Program-made: the position numbers and the translations under genes
Assembly (NCBI GenBank): GCA_038277395.1
Contig: CM076190.1
Coordinates: 248,415,256-248,479,255, forward strand
DNA: 64,000 nt
DNA from: Dryocosmus kuriphilus
Taxonomy: Eukaryota; Arthropoda; Insecta; Hymenoptera; Cynipidae
Reading direction: 5' to 3'
The notes under the pieces: generated by a model
Told to the model about the DNA's origin: nothing
Databases searched by the model: none
What the model saw: only the letters and a program-made list of their open reading frames with translations
Shown here: positions 34,796 to 44,650 of the stretch, one piece after another
How positions within the stretch are numbered: the stretch's first letter is position 1
Layout of the letters: each line of letters begins with the position of its first letter

Positions 34796-36613
34796 CATGG
34801 GGTGGGAGTTGCTGTGAGCTTGCTTTGCCGAGGTGCAAGCTGCGTCTGGGCATCAGGAGCCAGCCCCTTCGGGCCCTGATCGGGGAGTGCGTGGTGGCTG
34901 CAGGGATCGGAAGCTGCAGTGCTCCGGGCGAGTCCGGTCCGTCCGTGTATACCGGAACCGGTTAAACGAAGGTTGGGCCCCAGAGTACTGGGGTAGGACT
35001 TCGGTCCGAGGGTATACCCGTTCCCAACTATTTCGACCCGCCCCTCCACGCACGATGCGCTGGTGTAAAATTTAACATGGCTTGCAAAGGCGGAAACCGA
35101 AAAAGGAGTAAGAACATTCACGTCGAGGAGGAAATGGACTTTGGTAAGAGCTTCGACGTAGTGAACGACGAAATAGTGGGTAAGCCGGACGCTTGTGCGA
35201 TGAAGTATGTCTTGCTTGAAAGTCTAGATGAGTTGAGACAGAGACACAAAATGGTGAGAGAGTCCCTCAAGAAGGTCTTGAAACTCTGTACAACGGAGGA
35301 GCAAGAAAAAGCAGTAAAGAAAACGCAAGAGGAAATGCGCATGGTGGGGTACACGTATAGAGACGTGAACGGTTCAACGGATGATTACATCAAAGCAATA
35401 AATAGGGTGTTTAAGGAGAAGATTGGTAAAGAGCGCAGAGAGAAGTCTCTCTTAAACTCCACCTTAAGGTAGAAGACGGCCTCCGTCTCCACGCAAACAC
35501 AGCCGCAGACGGCGCCGAACAGACTGACGGAGACGCGCAAGCGGGAGAGGGAGGTGACTCTCAGCCCGCCAAGCGGACGCGAAACGGAGAAGTCTGCCTC
35601 GAAGAAGACTCGAATCCAGGAAGGGGTCGCCTGGTCTCGGGTGACCAAGAGGAAAGCTAAAAAGGAGAAGGCCCAGGAGGAGAAAAAAGAGGAGAATGAT
35701 GTTGCTCCACATAGGAGCAGCACGCCGTACAAGGGAGAGGACGTCCCAAAGAAAAAGAGGATCCCCAGCGAGGCCGTCACTATCCGACCAGCCCAGGGAA
35801 TGAAGTACGAAGATGTCCTTAAATACATCCAAAAGAAGATCAAGCCTGAGGACCATGGTCAAGTCCATCAGGCAAACAAGGACCGGGAATGTCCTCATCG
35901 AGGTGGGCGCCAAGGAGGAGGAGAGGCGGCACTTTTGGGACGCCATCTCGAAAGCCCTTGGACAAGGAGGGTCTGTACGACACCTCGTCCCAAGGGCACA
36001 AATTATGGTGTGCGACTTGGTCGAGTCAACGGAGGTCGCTGAAGTGGAGCATGCCATGAAGGCAGCGCTGGGAGACGAGCTTGGTTCTCCGATGAAGGTG
36101 AACTTGACTAAGAAAAGCAGCAGAGGCTGCATTCTAGCTTCTATCGAGCTGGATGCTGCCTCTGCTGCCAAGCTGGAGAAGGCAGTCCGACTGATGGTCG
36201 GGTGGGTAAATTGCCGAGTGAAGACGCATAGCGCTGAATCCGGGGTTACAGGTGTCATACTCTCGGACATGTTGCCCGAGATTGTCCAAACGAGGACCGC
36301 AGCAAATGCTGCAGAAGATGCATGCAGGAGGGGCACAAGGCGGCTGAGTGCCAAAATTTGGTAAGTCGCTATCCACCTGCAACAGGGAGAAGAAAACCCT
36401 AATAGGAGAACAAGCCAGAGGAAGACGCTGGAGACAGCGAAGAAAACGGCACCCCCTGAAGTAATGCGAAAACGGTTTCCGCGGGGATTAATCCCAAGAA
36501 GAAGGAGGAGGTGAGTTTAGTGGGTATTGCTGTTTTTTAGGCTGATTCCCACACTCTGTGCGTAAACTGCATTCTCACCTTCTCTTCAAAAAAAAAAAAA
36601 AAAAAAAAAAAAA
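34796..36613 (+). mobile_element. R1-like LINE copy with ORF1 only and poly(A)
   Basis: GC-rich 5' leader (34796-35076), an ORF1 with CCHC knuckles (35077-36402), a short tail, then a 26-base A-run (36588-36613). There is no endonuclease or RT. It lies inside and opposite to the LINE whose two pieces flank it. ORF1 followed by the family 3' end and poly(A), with ORF2 deleted, is the structure of short internally deleted elements (SIDEs). Target duplication not found. Confidence 0.75.
35077..36402 (+). pseudogene. R1-like ORF1 (gag-like, zinc knuckle) protein
   Basis: ATG at 35077. N-terminal 130 codons are charged and helical (LESLDELRQRHKMVRESLKK). TAG at 35470-35472, then a basic Lys/Arg region (KRKAKKEKAQEEKKEE), then TIRPAQGMKYEDVLKYIQKK. 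A frameshift near 35860 leads to VKSIRQTRTGNVLIEVG and the RRM-like core typical of R1/I-clade ORF1. A second shift near 36240 leads to two CCHC knuckles, YRCHTLGHVARDC (first Cys replaced by Gly) and CRRCMQEGHKAAEC, and stop at 36400-36402. ORF1 proteins bind and package LINE RNA. Inactive. Confidence 0.85.
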
Positions 36614-36925
36614 TTGTCGTCCCTCATTACTTCCGTTCTACTTTGAAAGCCTTTCCTCATAAAATTGTTTCCCCTGTACATCTCACGCGGGTTATTTTGC
36701 TTATTATGCGCGTCTGTTGCTAGTATTTTATTCTTTTCTCGCCCCCTTTTCTTGGATCTGTAAAACCTATTTGTACTTTTACTAGCCTCGAGGGACTTGT
36801 TATGTTTTTGGTCGCACTTATTTTGTAAACTAATTTCTTTGGCCTTCGTTCGCTTTTTAAACCATAGTTTGCACTCTTCGTCGAACCACGGTTTACTTTC
36901 AGTTAAATTTCATAAATTTCATAAA
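36614..36925 (-). pseudogene. LINE fragment upstream of RT
   Basis: Minus strand reads ESKPWFDEECKLWFKKR then a basic stretch ending TEVMRDDN, the segment between endonuclease and RT in many insect LINEs. It joins in order to the RT piece at 34795, showing that the R1-like copy inserted here. The endonuclease is missing. Confidence 0.75.
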
Positions 36926-37219
36926 TCTTAAATTTGTTATAAGAAGTCTGTGTACTTTAATTGTACTTTTAAAAATAATCTAATAAGTAATATTTTCAAA
37001 AAAAAGCATTAAAACTTACTATGAAATCCTCTGCTTTTTATACACACACTTATATCCTTTCAGACAAAGTTTAGAAAAAGATATTCAACTTCAAGCCTAT
37101 AAGGAAAACAATTAAATATACATTTTCATTCATATTAATTGCTCTCCTTATACTTGGAGTCAAAAATTTTTAGATAAACTATTTTCGAAAGGATGAAAAA
37201 TGTTTACTGGTTCTCTGCA
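36926..37219. other. AT-rich interior of the GTATAC element
   Basis: Nothing recognised. Confidence 0.5.
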
Positions 37220-39023
37220 ATTAGTATTCATATATTAAAATTAGTATGCAAGCACAGCAAAATTACTATACACGTATACTCAATTTATTATACGCGTATA
37301 TTGAATTTAGTATACGCGCATACTGATTCCCTTATACATGTATCCTGAACTTAGTGTACGCGCATGCGAAATTTCATGTACGTGTATACTAAATTTAATG
37401 CATGTTGGTATACGAAATTAATCTCATTTTGTTTATTCTTGCTCCTATTACATGTATACTAAAACTATTACAGATTTTTCTAACAGCTTACACTTTTCTG
37501 TTGTGAAAAAATAAACGTCAAGTTCGTTAGCTAGCCATATTGGAACAAAATGTAAAAAGTTTTAGCATTTGCAAAATTTTTAAACCCTTTCTTTTTAAAC
37601 AATTCAAAAATGTTATTTGCGTTTCTTGTTTTTCATTTTAATGGTCAGCAACTTTATTAATATATATCAAGATTTCAGTTTTTCCACCAAACCATACGAG
37701 ATACGAAAAAAATGTTAAAAAGCGGAGTTTTTTATTTACAAAATATCTACAAATTTGTTTAATACTTTTTTTATAACACCTATAGTTTTCGTTTTAAACA
37801 TGAAAAATATTATTAAGAATCCAAAATTCAATTTTCTATTGAAAATATGCGAGACGCAAGAAAGTGTTTAGAAGAAAAATTACTCACCTCAAAAGGGTTT
37901 ATATTCGCTTGAGACTATGTTTTGTTAAGATGCATCGTTTTTGTTCTAATCTTGAAGCATGTTACTAAAAATAGAACATTTTTATTTTCACCCAAGCTGC
38001 AAAAAAAATTGCAATGGCTTGGATAAATATTATTCGAGCGCGAAGCACGAAACACGTGATGAGCATTTATTTGTTAAAGCCGAAGGAGCTCTAACAGAAA
38101 CGAAAAATTACCAAGTTAGGCTGGTCAATATTTTGACCTTAAATTTTAAAAGGCCTATACACATTATGCACAAATGGAAGAGGATATAGGATATTGGAAT
38201 CAATCTGAATAATTCGCACTGGCCCGGATTTAATTCCAATCCCAAGCTATTGCCAGGGACGGTGAGTACGTATTTGTGATATACAAGTTTGCCAAGTAAT
38301 TTGAAAACAAATAATAATGAAGTTTTTATGAAGGACGCTAATGAACCTTTTGAAAGACATTTTAGTCATTCTAAAACTTTTCGGGATTACATTTAATATA
38401 AGGAACAATGTGTGGCCGTCGTCCAAAGGAAAAGGACCTAGGTTATCGGGATGGAGTTACGTCTAGGAGTGTTAGGTTTTTCTGAACTCATTCTAAATTT
38501 CAGCCAACATTCTCTGCTTCGTAACCTGTTTGTACCACTGTTAATAAGGATTGCGGTTAGCTGAAAAAGGGAAAGGGGATTTTCAAAATGACAACCAATC
38601 CCTGTCAATAGTGATACGAATAGGTACATTTTTCCCAAGAAATCAATGCTATGAATAGATATTTCGTAAATATAATAACATTACTCATGACGTCAGTTCT
38701 TCAATTATTCTTAAACTACTATTCGATATTGTAACAGTGATATATAGGCTAATTTCCTTTGTGGATAAGTACTCATTACTTTTTAGTACATAGGTTTAAT
38801 AATTTCTCTCGTCAATTATTGCTACATATTGAATTAATGGATTTCTACTGATTATCGCCATAAACGGCTTAGCATTGATTGGGTTAGTAAAAAAATGTTA
38901 CTAGTGATTAGTTTTATACTAATTAATTCAGACTCAGTAATTATGAATGTTATTAATAGGCTCTTGTAATGTTGTAAATCGACTTCGGATTTATTGTATT
39001 TTACTACTATATTTCGTTTAATT

Positions 39024-39782
39024 TTAAGTAACTTGTGCAAGATGGTAGACACCAGGTACTATAATAATACCAGCTTCTCTATCAATAAGTTCCTGTAATG
39101 TCAAGCGGCCGCTTGTACCTAAATAAAGTTGCCTAGATTCATTTATCCTTGCTCGCCAACTTCTTCCCGTTGCCAAGGATATTGTGAGCCGTTTACCAGA
39201 TGAATTCCATATGCCACGTACAATATCGTCATGGTCCACAATTCCAAGGATGTTACCATCGTAGTTAAATATTGTACGAAATTCTTCATTTGGTAATATG
39301 TGACGATAATGACGACTTTCAGATGTTTTCACTCTAAGAACAAGTGAACTTTGCCTGGTTGTGTCAGGATATATGACTCTTTGTATTTTCAAAATTCGGT
39401 TCAGATTAGAAGGTTCTCTAGGAGGATCAGGTCCCACACTTGAAGGAGGCTTGGCAGAAACGCAAGCTCTCTCTGGAGAATAAGTTCTGTCAGGAGAATC
39501 AGGACTGGCAAAAGTAGGCCTTTCAGGAAAAAAAGACCTGGTCGAAGTTGAAGGTCTGTCAGGAGAAAAACGTCTTGCAGGAGAAGGAGACCTGGCACGA
39601 AAAGGAGGCGTGATATTGTCAGACTGCGTACTCAATTCTACAACAGAAGATGGATTTGAATGAATTCTGATACTTGAAATGTATCTTAATTGGAAGAATT
39701 GAATATAGAGGCATGTAGTATTCCAAAGCAGATCGCTATCTTACATACTGTGGCGTTTCAAAGCTTGTGCAATATACGAATT
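39024..39782 (-). CDS. Unrecognised Pro/Ser/Arg repeat protein, last two exons (partial)
   Basis: The 3' exon (39637-39024) is open without a lesion for over 200 codons but has no ATG at its start. Just before it the minus strand has a strong acceptor (CTTCTGTTGTAG). A 111-nt intron (39748-39638) with donor GTATGTAAG then links it in frame to a 34-nt exon (39782-39749), itself preceded by TTTATTTTTTAG. N-terminal part: degenerate repeats of the type SPDRPSTSTRSF and SPDRTYSPER. C-terminal ~120 residues: a compact, mixed domain (QSSLVLRVKTSESRHYRH; GIVDHDDIVRGIWNSSGKRL) ending GVYHLAQVT. AATAAA lies about 30 bases after the stop. Not recognised. Function unknown; it could be a host gene or a domesticated fragment. 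Earlier exons not found. Confidence 0.5.
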
Positions 39783-40073
39783 CTAAAAAATAAATAATTA
39801 ATATAATTTAACGTAAAGTAAAAATTTATCAAAAAATTAGTAGATAATGAAAGAAAGTAATCAAATTTGAATACATAAATTTGAAGCATAAAAATATAAA
39901 GCTGCTGGTAATATACAACGTCACACATAGTGAAGGCATGAATTGACGAGGTATTAAGACAGTCTCAAAATTTCTTCACATCTACTTAGAATATGAGAGT
40001 TTTGGAAATATAAGAACGCTTGAATGTACTCATTTGTAGGGTCTGCTCGCGTGTGAGTGTCTGCGCACTTGTA
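39783..40073. other. AT-rich, possible intron
   Basis: Would be intron sequence if the exon model at 39024-39782 is right. No coding seen. Confidence 0.4.
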
Positions 40074-41348
40074 CAGTCTGTTCGACAAGAAAGAATGCGC
40101 GCTTTCTCGAAAAGATTTAAGGATTTTTGTTCGTTTCTTTTTCGGCCTGACTGTACGTTTCAAGGACAAGAGCGGAACTGCCGACTTGGTTCAGTCCCAT
40201 TCGAAGTGTCGGATAGTGAACAAGTTTGCGCAATGAGTGCAGTATACGCTAAACGGTTCGAAGCTGTGTTTTTGTGCAGCAATGCACACGGACCAAAACT
40301 TTCATACTCAGCTGCTGCTAAAGTGCTTAAAAAGTCTAAGTACTTCGTGGAAAAGTGGGTGTAGCCGTATAGGGACACAAAAGCTGTTGACGATCTTCCA
40401 GGAAATGGAGAAACGCGAGCAACATGCAGCAAGGAGGATAAGGGGATCATCGCACTATTCAAGCGCAACACCACTCTACGGCTGCGCGAAGCCAAGGCTG
40501 AGCTAGCGGAGACGGGATTAGACGTTAGTATAAACACCATAAGATGCAGATTAGTTGAGGCAAACATGCAGTACCGTAGTACGAGGCAGAAACCCCTGCT
40601 CTCAGAAGTGCACATGCAAAAACGGCTGTCATGGGCTATGGAAAATAATGATCGCGATTGGTCAAATGTGATTTTTTCCGACGAAGCATCCTTTTGGGCA
40701 TGGGTTCCAATAAAACGTGCCTGGTCAGGCAAAGGTGAGCGGTTCTTCCAGCGAACTGTTAAACACCCAGTAAAGATACATGTTTGGGGATGCTTCTCAC
40801 AGCGCGGTTTTGGCTGTTTAGAGCTGTTCATTGAGAACCCGAACGCGGAAAAAATGGTCAAAATCTACAAGCATGGTCTTTTGAGGTCTGCAGAAAAGAT
40901 GTTTGGAGCCAATAATGAAGTTTGATGGTTTGGATCCTTCAAGAGTACAACGATCCCAAACATTGCAGTCGCCTCTGCAAGAACTGGAAAGCTGAAAATG
41001 GTGTCGTCACCTTGGCCTGGCCTTCACAATCTCCTGATGCCAATCCGATTGAAAATGTGTGGAGTGTCGTTAAGAGAAAACTTGCAGGAAGGCGTGTATT
41101 CACCCTCAAGCAGCTCTCTCGACGAATTAGAGAGGTGTGGCGCTTTCTATCTTTAGAATATGCTGAAAAATTAGTCGAGAGCATGCCCAGAAGATGCCAG
41201 GCCATTATCAAGAATAATGGCGATTGGACCATTTATTAAGGTAAGTCCGCCCTAATCTTTAAGGCGTTTTTTCATTCCAAAAAATAAAAATAAAGTTTTC
41301 TTTAAAACTTTTCGAGAAAGCGCGTATTCTTTCTTGTGGAACAGACTC
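40074..41348 (+). mobile_element. Tc1-like transposon
   Basis: Inverted ends of about 40 bases: CAGTCTGTTCGACAAGAAAG (40074) and, inverted, GAGTCTGTTCCACAAGAAAG (41348), with GCGCGCTTTCTCGAAAAG continuing in both. TA on each side (40072-40073, 41349-41350). One transposase frame inside. 1275 bases, normal for Tc1. Confidence 0.93.
40233..41239 (+). pseudogene. Tc1-like DDE transposase, disabled
   Basis: ATG at 40233. N-terminal helix-turn-helix (SYSAAAKVLKKSKYFVEKWV), TAG at 40362-40364, then DLPGNGETRATCSKED. VIFSDEASFWAW has the first catalytic Asp; KHPVKIHVWGCFS follows. A frame change at about 40922 leads to WILQEYNDPKH, where Tc1 enzymes have QQDNDPKH, so the second catalytic Asp is replaced by Tyr. 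SPDANPIENVWS supplies the Glu. Length about 335 codons, normal. One stop, one frameshift and a catalytic substitution. Confidence 0.92.
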
Positions 41349-42457
41349 TAGTAGCGTCCTCGATTGCTACATATAAAATTTAGATTTATTTTTATGACTA
41401 TCTCCTAACTTACTTTGATTGAGTCTGTAGCTTTTATATCTAGAAAAATATTTTCATTATCCTATATATATCTTTAGGCCATACAAGTCTATCTATCTGT
41501 ATTCTTATATTTATGCCTGTTTGGAGTGTTTGTCCAAACCCAGGACCATGGACATTGTAATATTATGAAATTATTATCGAGTTTTCTGTTTGAGTCATCG
41601 ATTTGAGCTCTAGAGAATTCTTAATTGTATATTTTCGGCGAGAACATAACTCTCATAATTTTGGAATCTAATTGTCAATTTTGCCCAAAGAATAACTCGG
41701 AAAAAAGTAGATAGTTAGATTCACTTTCATGCATTGTCAACTTGAAGTTTACTTGTTCGCATTGTACAAGAAACAATTTGAATAGTTTTAGATACTGTAT
41801 AAGGTAGTAATCTAAAAATATACAAAATCTAAAGTGAGCATTACTACTTCAAATTGTGAAAAGAGATATTACTGGAACAACTAGTTTTAATAACTATTTG
41901 AAACAGTACAGTTCAACTTATGAGCTGCCCGTAACTAGTTCATATAGTAACCAGAGAATTGTGAGTTTGACTTTTAAAAGTGAGTACGATCTCCTTTTTC
42001 GCATTGCTGTAAATACTTATCGAGATTATCAGCTTTAGTATTTAAAGTGGTAAACGTATGCACCGAATTGAAAAGTTAATTATATTATGCGACATTGTAA
42101 AGTGTACTGTTTCGTAAAGGCCGATTAACGAAATAGTTTGTCAACTCAACTTTTTAAAATAGTAAAGCTATGAACTCTGATCGGAAGCGAATTTGACTGG
42201 GTGACATTTAAAAATACACTTGTTCGAATTGCGGTAAGTACCGAGTGACACTGTTGACATTACAAATTCAAATAGTAATTTTGTAGAGTGAAATGTTAAG
42301 TAAATTTTACAAGTATAAATTGTAAGATAACCTTTCCAATTCTGTACCAAGTGCTGAGTGAGAGTGTCAATATTACGATTGGATTTAGTGACATTTAGAT
42401 CCAAATACGGTAAGTACACTGTAAAAAATTTGTGCAATTTTCACTACAATTTTGTAG
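41349..42457. other. No gene; weak short repeats
   Basis: AT-rich. Between 42180 and 42415 a ~190-base pattern ending GCGGTAAGTACCGAG / ACGGTAAGTACACTG appears twice, diverged. CACTGTAAAAAATTTG at 42418 looks like an inverted-repeat transposon end, but no partner was found. Confidence 0.4.
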
Positions 42458-42750
42458 GGAAAATTCCACATTATTGTGGTGAAAATATATCTCACCAAAA
42501 AATAAGTAATTTTGCCTAAAATTGGAAACTTTCATACAAATTGGGAAAATTCCCCAAAAGTTGTAGTAAAAATACGTTTCACCAAGAAATTGGTTACTTT
42601 TCCCAAAAATTGTGGAAATTTTCACAAAATTCAAGGGGAAATTCCCCAGAAGTTATGGAGAATATACAATTCACCAAGATAGTAGGTAATTTTCCCCAAA
42701 CTTACGACAATTTTCATAAAAAGTAGGGAATTTTCCCCAAAAATTATGGA
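42458..42750. repeat. Minisatellite, about 90-base unit
   Basis: Three full units start at 42458, 42541 and 42636 and a partial at 42726. Each begins GGGAAAATTCCCCA-like, has TCACCAAGA in the middle and ends AATTTTCATACAAA-like. Lengths 83-95 bases. Non-coding; the short open frames on both strands follow the repeat. Confidence 0.8.
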
Positions 42751-44334
42751 AGCCATTAAAACCAAAAAATATGGAATCTTTCTACAGTTTTTGTGGATTC
42801 TTCACATGAGTTAGGTGAACATTCGAAAAAGCTTTTTTTGAACATTTTCAAATTAAAACTACGTGTAATTTTTACCTATGAAACTTAGAAGATGACTACA
42901 GTATTTACTGGAATATTTAATGAAACTTCTTATTGCTTATTTTAAATGATAATGCACTTTCCCTAAAATTTAATGTATGCTTGAGATAAGAAAGCTGATA
43001 TTAAATCTTTTTTCCAATAAATTGTAGGAAATCATTACTTTTTTTAATGGAAATTTATTCTTTTTTTTCGGAATTCTTTCCATTTAAGTTAAACTGTTTT
43101 ACACTTTCAACTTTTCAATTAATAATTACATGTCATTGGTGAATATAATATTTTCATATTGTTAGTTGCAAAATACTATTTTTCTTAATTTCATTAATCT
43201 GACCTGCTTCTGCAAAACAACTCTGCCGGACAGGGCCAGGTAGGCTGGAGCCAAATAAAATTTATGGACAGTACTTAGTATTATTGAGTACTTATTCCAA
43301 ACAGCTGAGCTGCAATAATCCTTTTGAATTTTGAATTTTATGAAATTCCCAATACGAAACTTTGAACTGAATTTTCTGACATTTTTCGTCAAATTAGAAA
43401 ATCACAAAAAGATATTATTTACATACTATTTACAGTTCAAAAAGAATCCTTAACAATTGAAATACCCCAAAATTAAAAAAGAAACTATTTTAAAATTTGA
43501 ATATTTCATTATGAGTTAAAACTGTTATAAATCAAATTAATTTTGAATTAATATAATTCTTAATTATTTATTTATCGCTTATGTTAATATTATGTGTTGC
43601 TCTTATAACTTTGTGTAATTAATAACGAGTATTTAACTTGGACCAAATTTGTTGGGAATATATATTTTTTATACAGAAGATCAATTTATAAATAAAAAAA
43701 TACCTACAAATTTTAAAACCCATCTACCATTAAAAATTTCGAAAAGAATAAAATTACTAGAATTTCTCACTCTATACCCTTCTCCAACACAGGGAAATGT
43801 CTTACCTTGGACTTTGTTCAGGGCACTTAAGCGGTTCAATAGCCGAGAGGCTTAGTTGTCAGGGAATTATGTAATGCGTTTGGTTAGATTTTAGGAAGTT
43901 AGGTAGGCCGTAGTTAGTTTCGAACTTCGCAGCAGCTTTTTCCGGTTTTAAATAGTGTTAAAAATGCGAATAAACGTTTAAGTGGTTGTTTGTAGGTAGT
44001 GGCGTCTCAGTATGTAAACAAAAAACGATTAAGCAATAATAGTAATAAAATTTTTTTTCCTTTACAAATCTGTTTAGCTTCTAATGGAAACAATCCACTG
44101 TACTATTGAAAGCATACAATTCGAAATCGTCTACATTATTATTCACAGCAGTAAGACTTACTGTGTGAAATAGTAACTCTCCTCACAAAGTGTGCGACTA
44201 ACGATGCGAAATAGTTTTTTACTAGTTTTTATTGAATGTCAGTGCACTGAGCGGAACAGTGCATCCTACTATTTGAGATTGCTCATCCTAAGCTTTTAGA
44301 TTGTCAGTTTAAATAACCTAAATGCGAAATAGTA
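42751..44334. other. No gene recognised
   Basis: Strongly AT-rich to 43630. At 43840-43850 TAGCCGAGAGG resembles a tRNA A-box and 43917-43927 a poor B-box. 44085-44334 contains several GAAATAGT motifs and ends at the pogo TA. Confidence 0.4.
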
Positions 44335-44565
44335 GGGGAAGGTGGGGAATCGTGGGCCACGTTTTTATTTTGTTAAATATCTTTATAAAAAAAAAAAATT
44401 TTTGCAAATTGTAATATGGTATGTTATTCTACATGAAGTTAAGTAACTTTTGACTATTACACTTTGTTACAATTCTTTTGTTTTTTCCGACTTTTCGTGG
44501 TTTGAAAAAAATTATTGTTTTTGCGATTTTCAAAAATGGTGGGGAATCGTGGGCCACCACCGTAA
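44335..44565 (+). repeat. pogo left terminal repeats
   Basis: GTGGGGAATCGTGGGCCAC occurs at the terminus (44342-44360) and again at 44541-44559, likely transposase binding sites. Confidence 0.8.
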
Positions 44566-44650
44566 TTAAGTAGAAGTCAAATAATTATGATGCAAAACTT
44601 TATTGAATTAGTAGAAATGAGACAAAATGAAGAAGAAGGGTTATGCACGA

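Larger units (their letters stand above)
33070..37493. mobile_element. Inverted-repeat element with GTATAC-rich ends
   Basis: The ends align inverted: GTGTACACTGTTAGAAAT at 33070 against GTGTAAGCTGTTAGAAAA read from 37493, followed in both by TTTTAGTATAC. For 200-280 bases inside each end, motifs such as TATACTAAATT, GTATACGCGTATA and CATATACGTGTAT recur in both orientations. It splits the DINE-1-like copy B. No transposase of its own is recognised; the interior holds a LINE with an R1-like insertion. Borders are good to a few bases; target duplication unclear (perhaps TTT). Confidence 0.65.
29075..38150 (+). mobile_element. DINE-1-like element, copy B, in three pieces
   Basis: Starts ACATTCTCATG (29075) and is cut after 16 bases by the hAT. 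It resumes at 32282 (GAGAAGGTACTGG, then GACTTTCGCGGATTTTATG), runs to about 33069, is cut again, and resumes at 37494 (GCCATATTGGAACAAAATG, compare 9341-9359 in copy A) to about 38150. A second start-like block at 33046-33062 matches the one in copy A at 9262. The 3' end is eroded. Confidence 0.7.
28985..38870 (+). repeat. Composite repeat, copy B (nested insertions inside)
   Basis: Homologous to copy A (8725-10891 plus 20527-21110). Removing the hAT (29092-32273) and the element at 33070-37493 leaves about 2.2 kb in the same order as copy A: upstream block, DINE-1-like element, 38170-38300, 38300-38870. The insertions in A and B differ, so they came after the duplication. Confidence 0.75.

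Noticed and set aside
34833..35121. Short frames on both strands in the GC-rich leader
   Set aside because: This is the 5' leader of the R1-like copy; GC-rich DNA is open by chance.
35464..36354. 296-codon minus-strand open frame
   Set aside because: It lies opposite the R1-like ORF1, whose zinc knuckles and core are clear on the plus strand; the minus frame is Pro/Ser/Leu-rich with no motif, as expected for an antisense shadow.
40160..40861. 233-codon minus-strand frame
   Set aside because: Shadow opposite the Tc1 transposase.
42458..42750. CRISPR-like array
   Set aside because: Units are diverged along their full length with no constant repeat and variable spacer; eukaryotic context.
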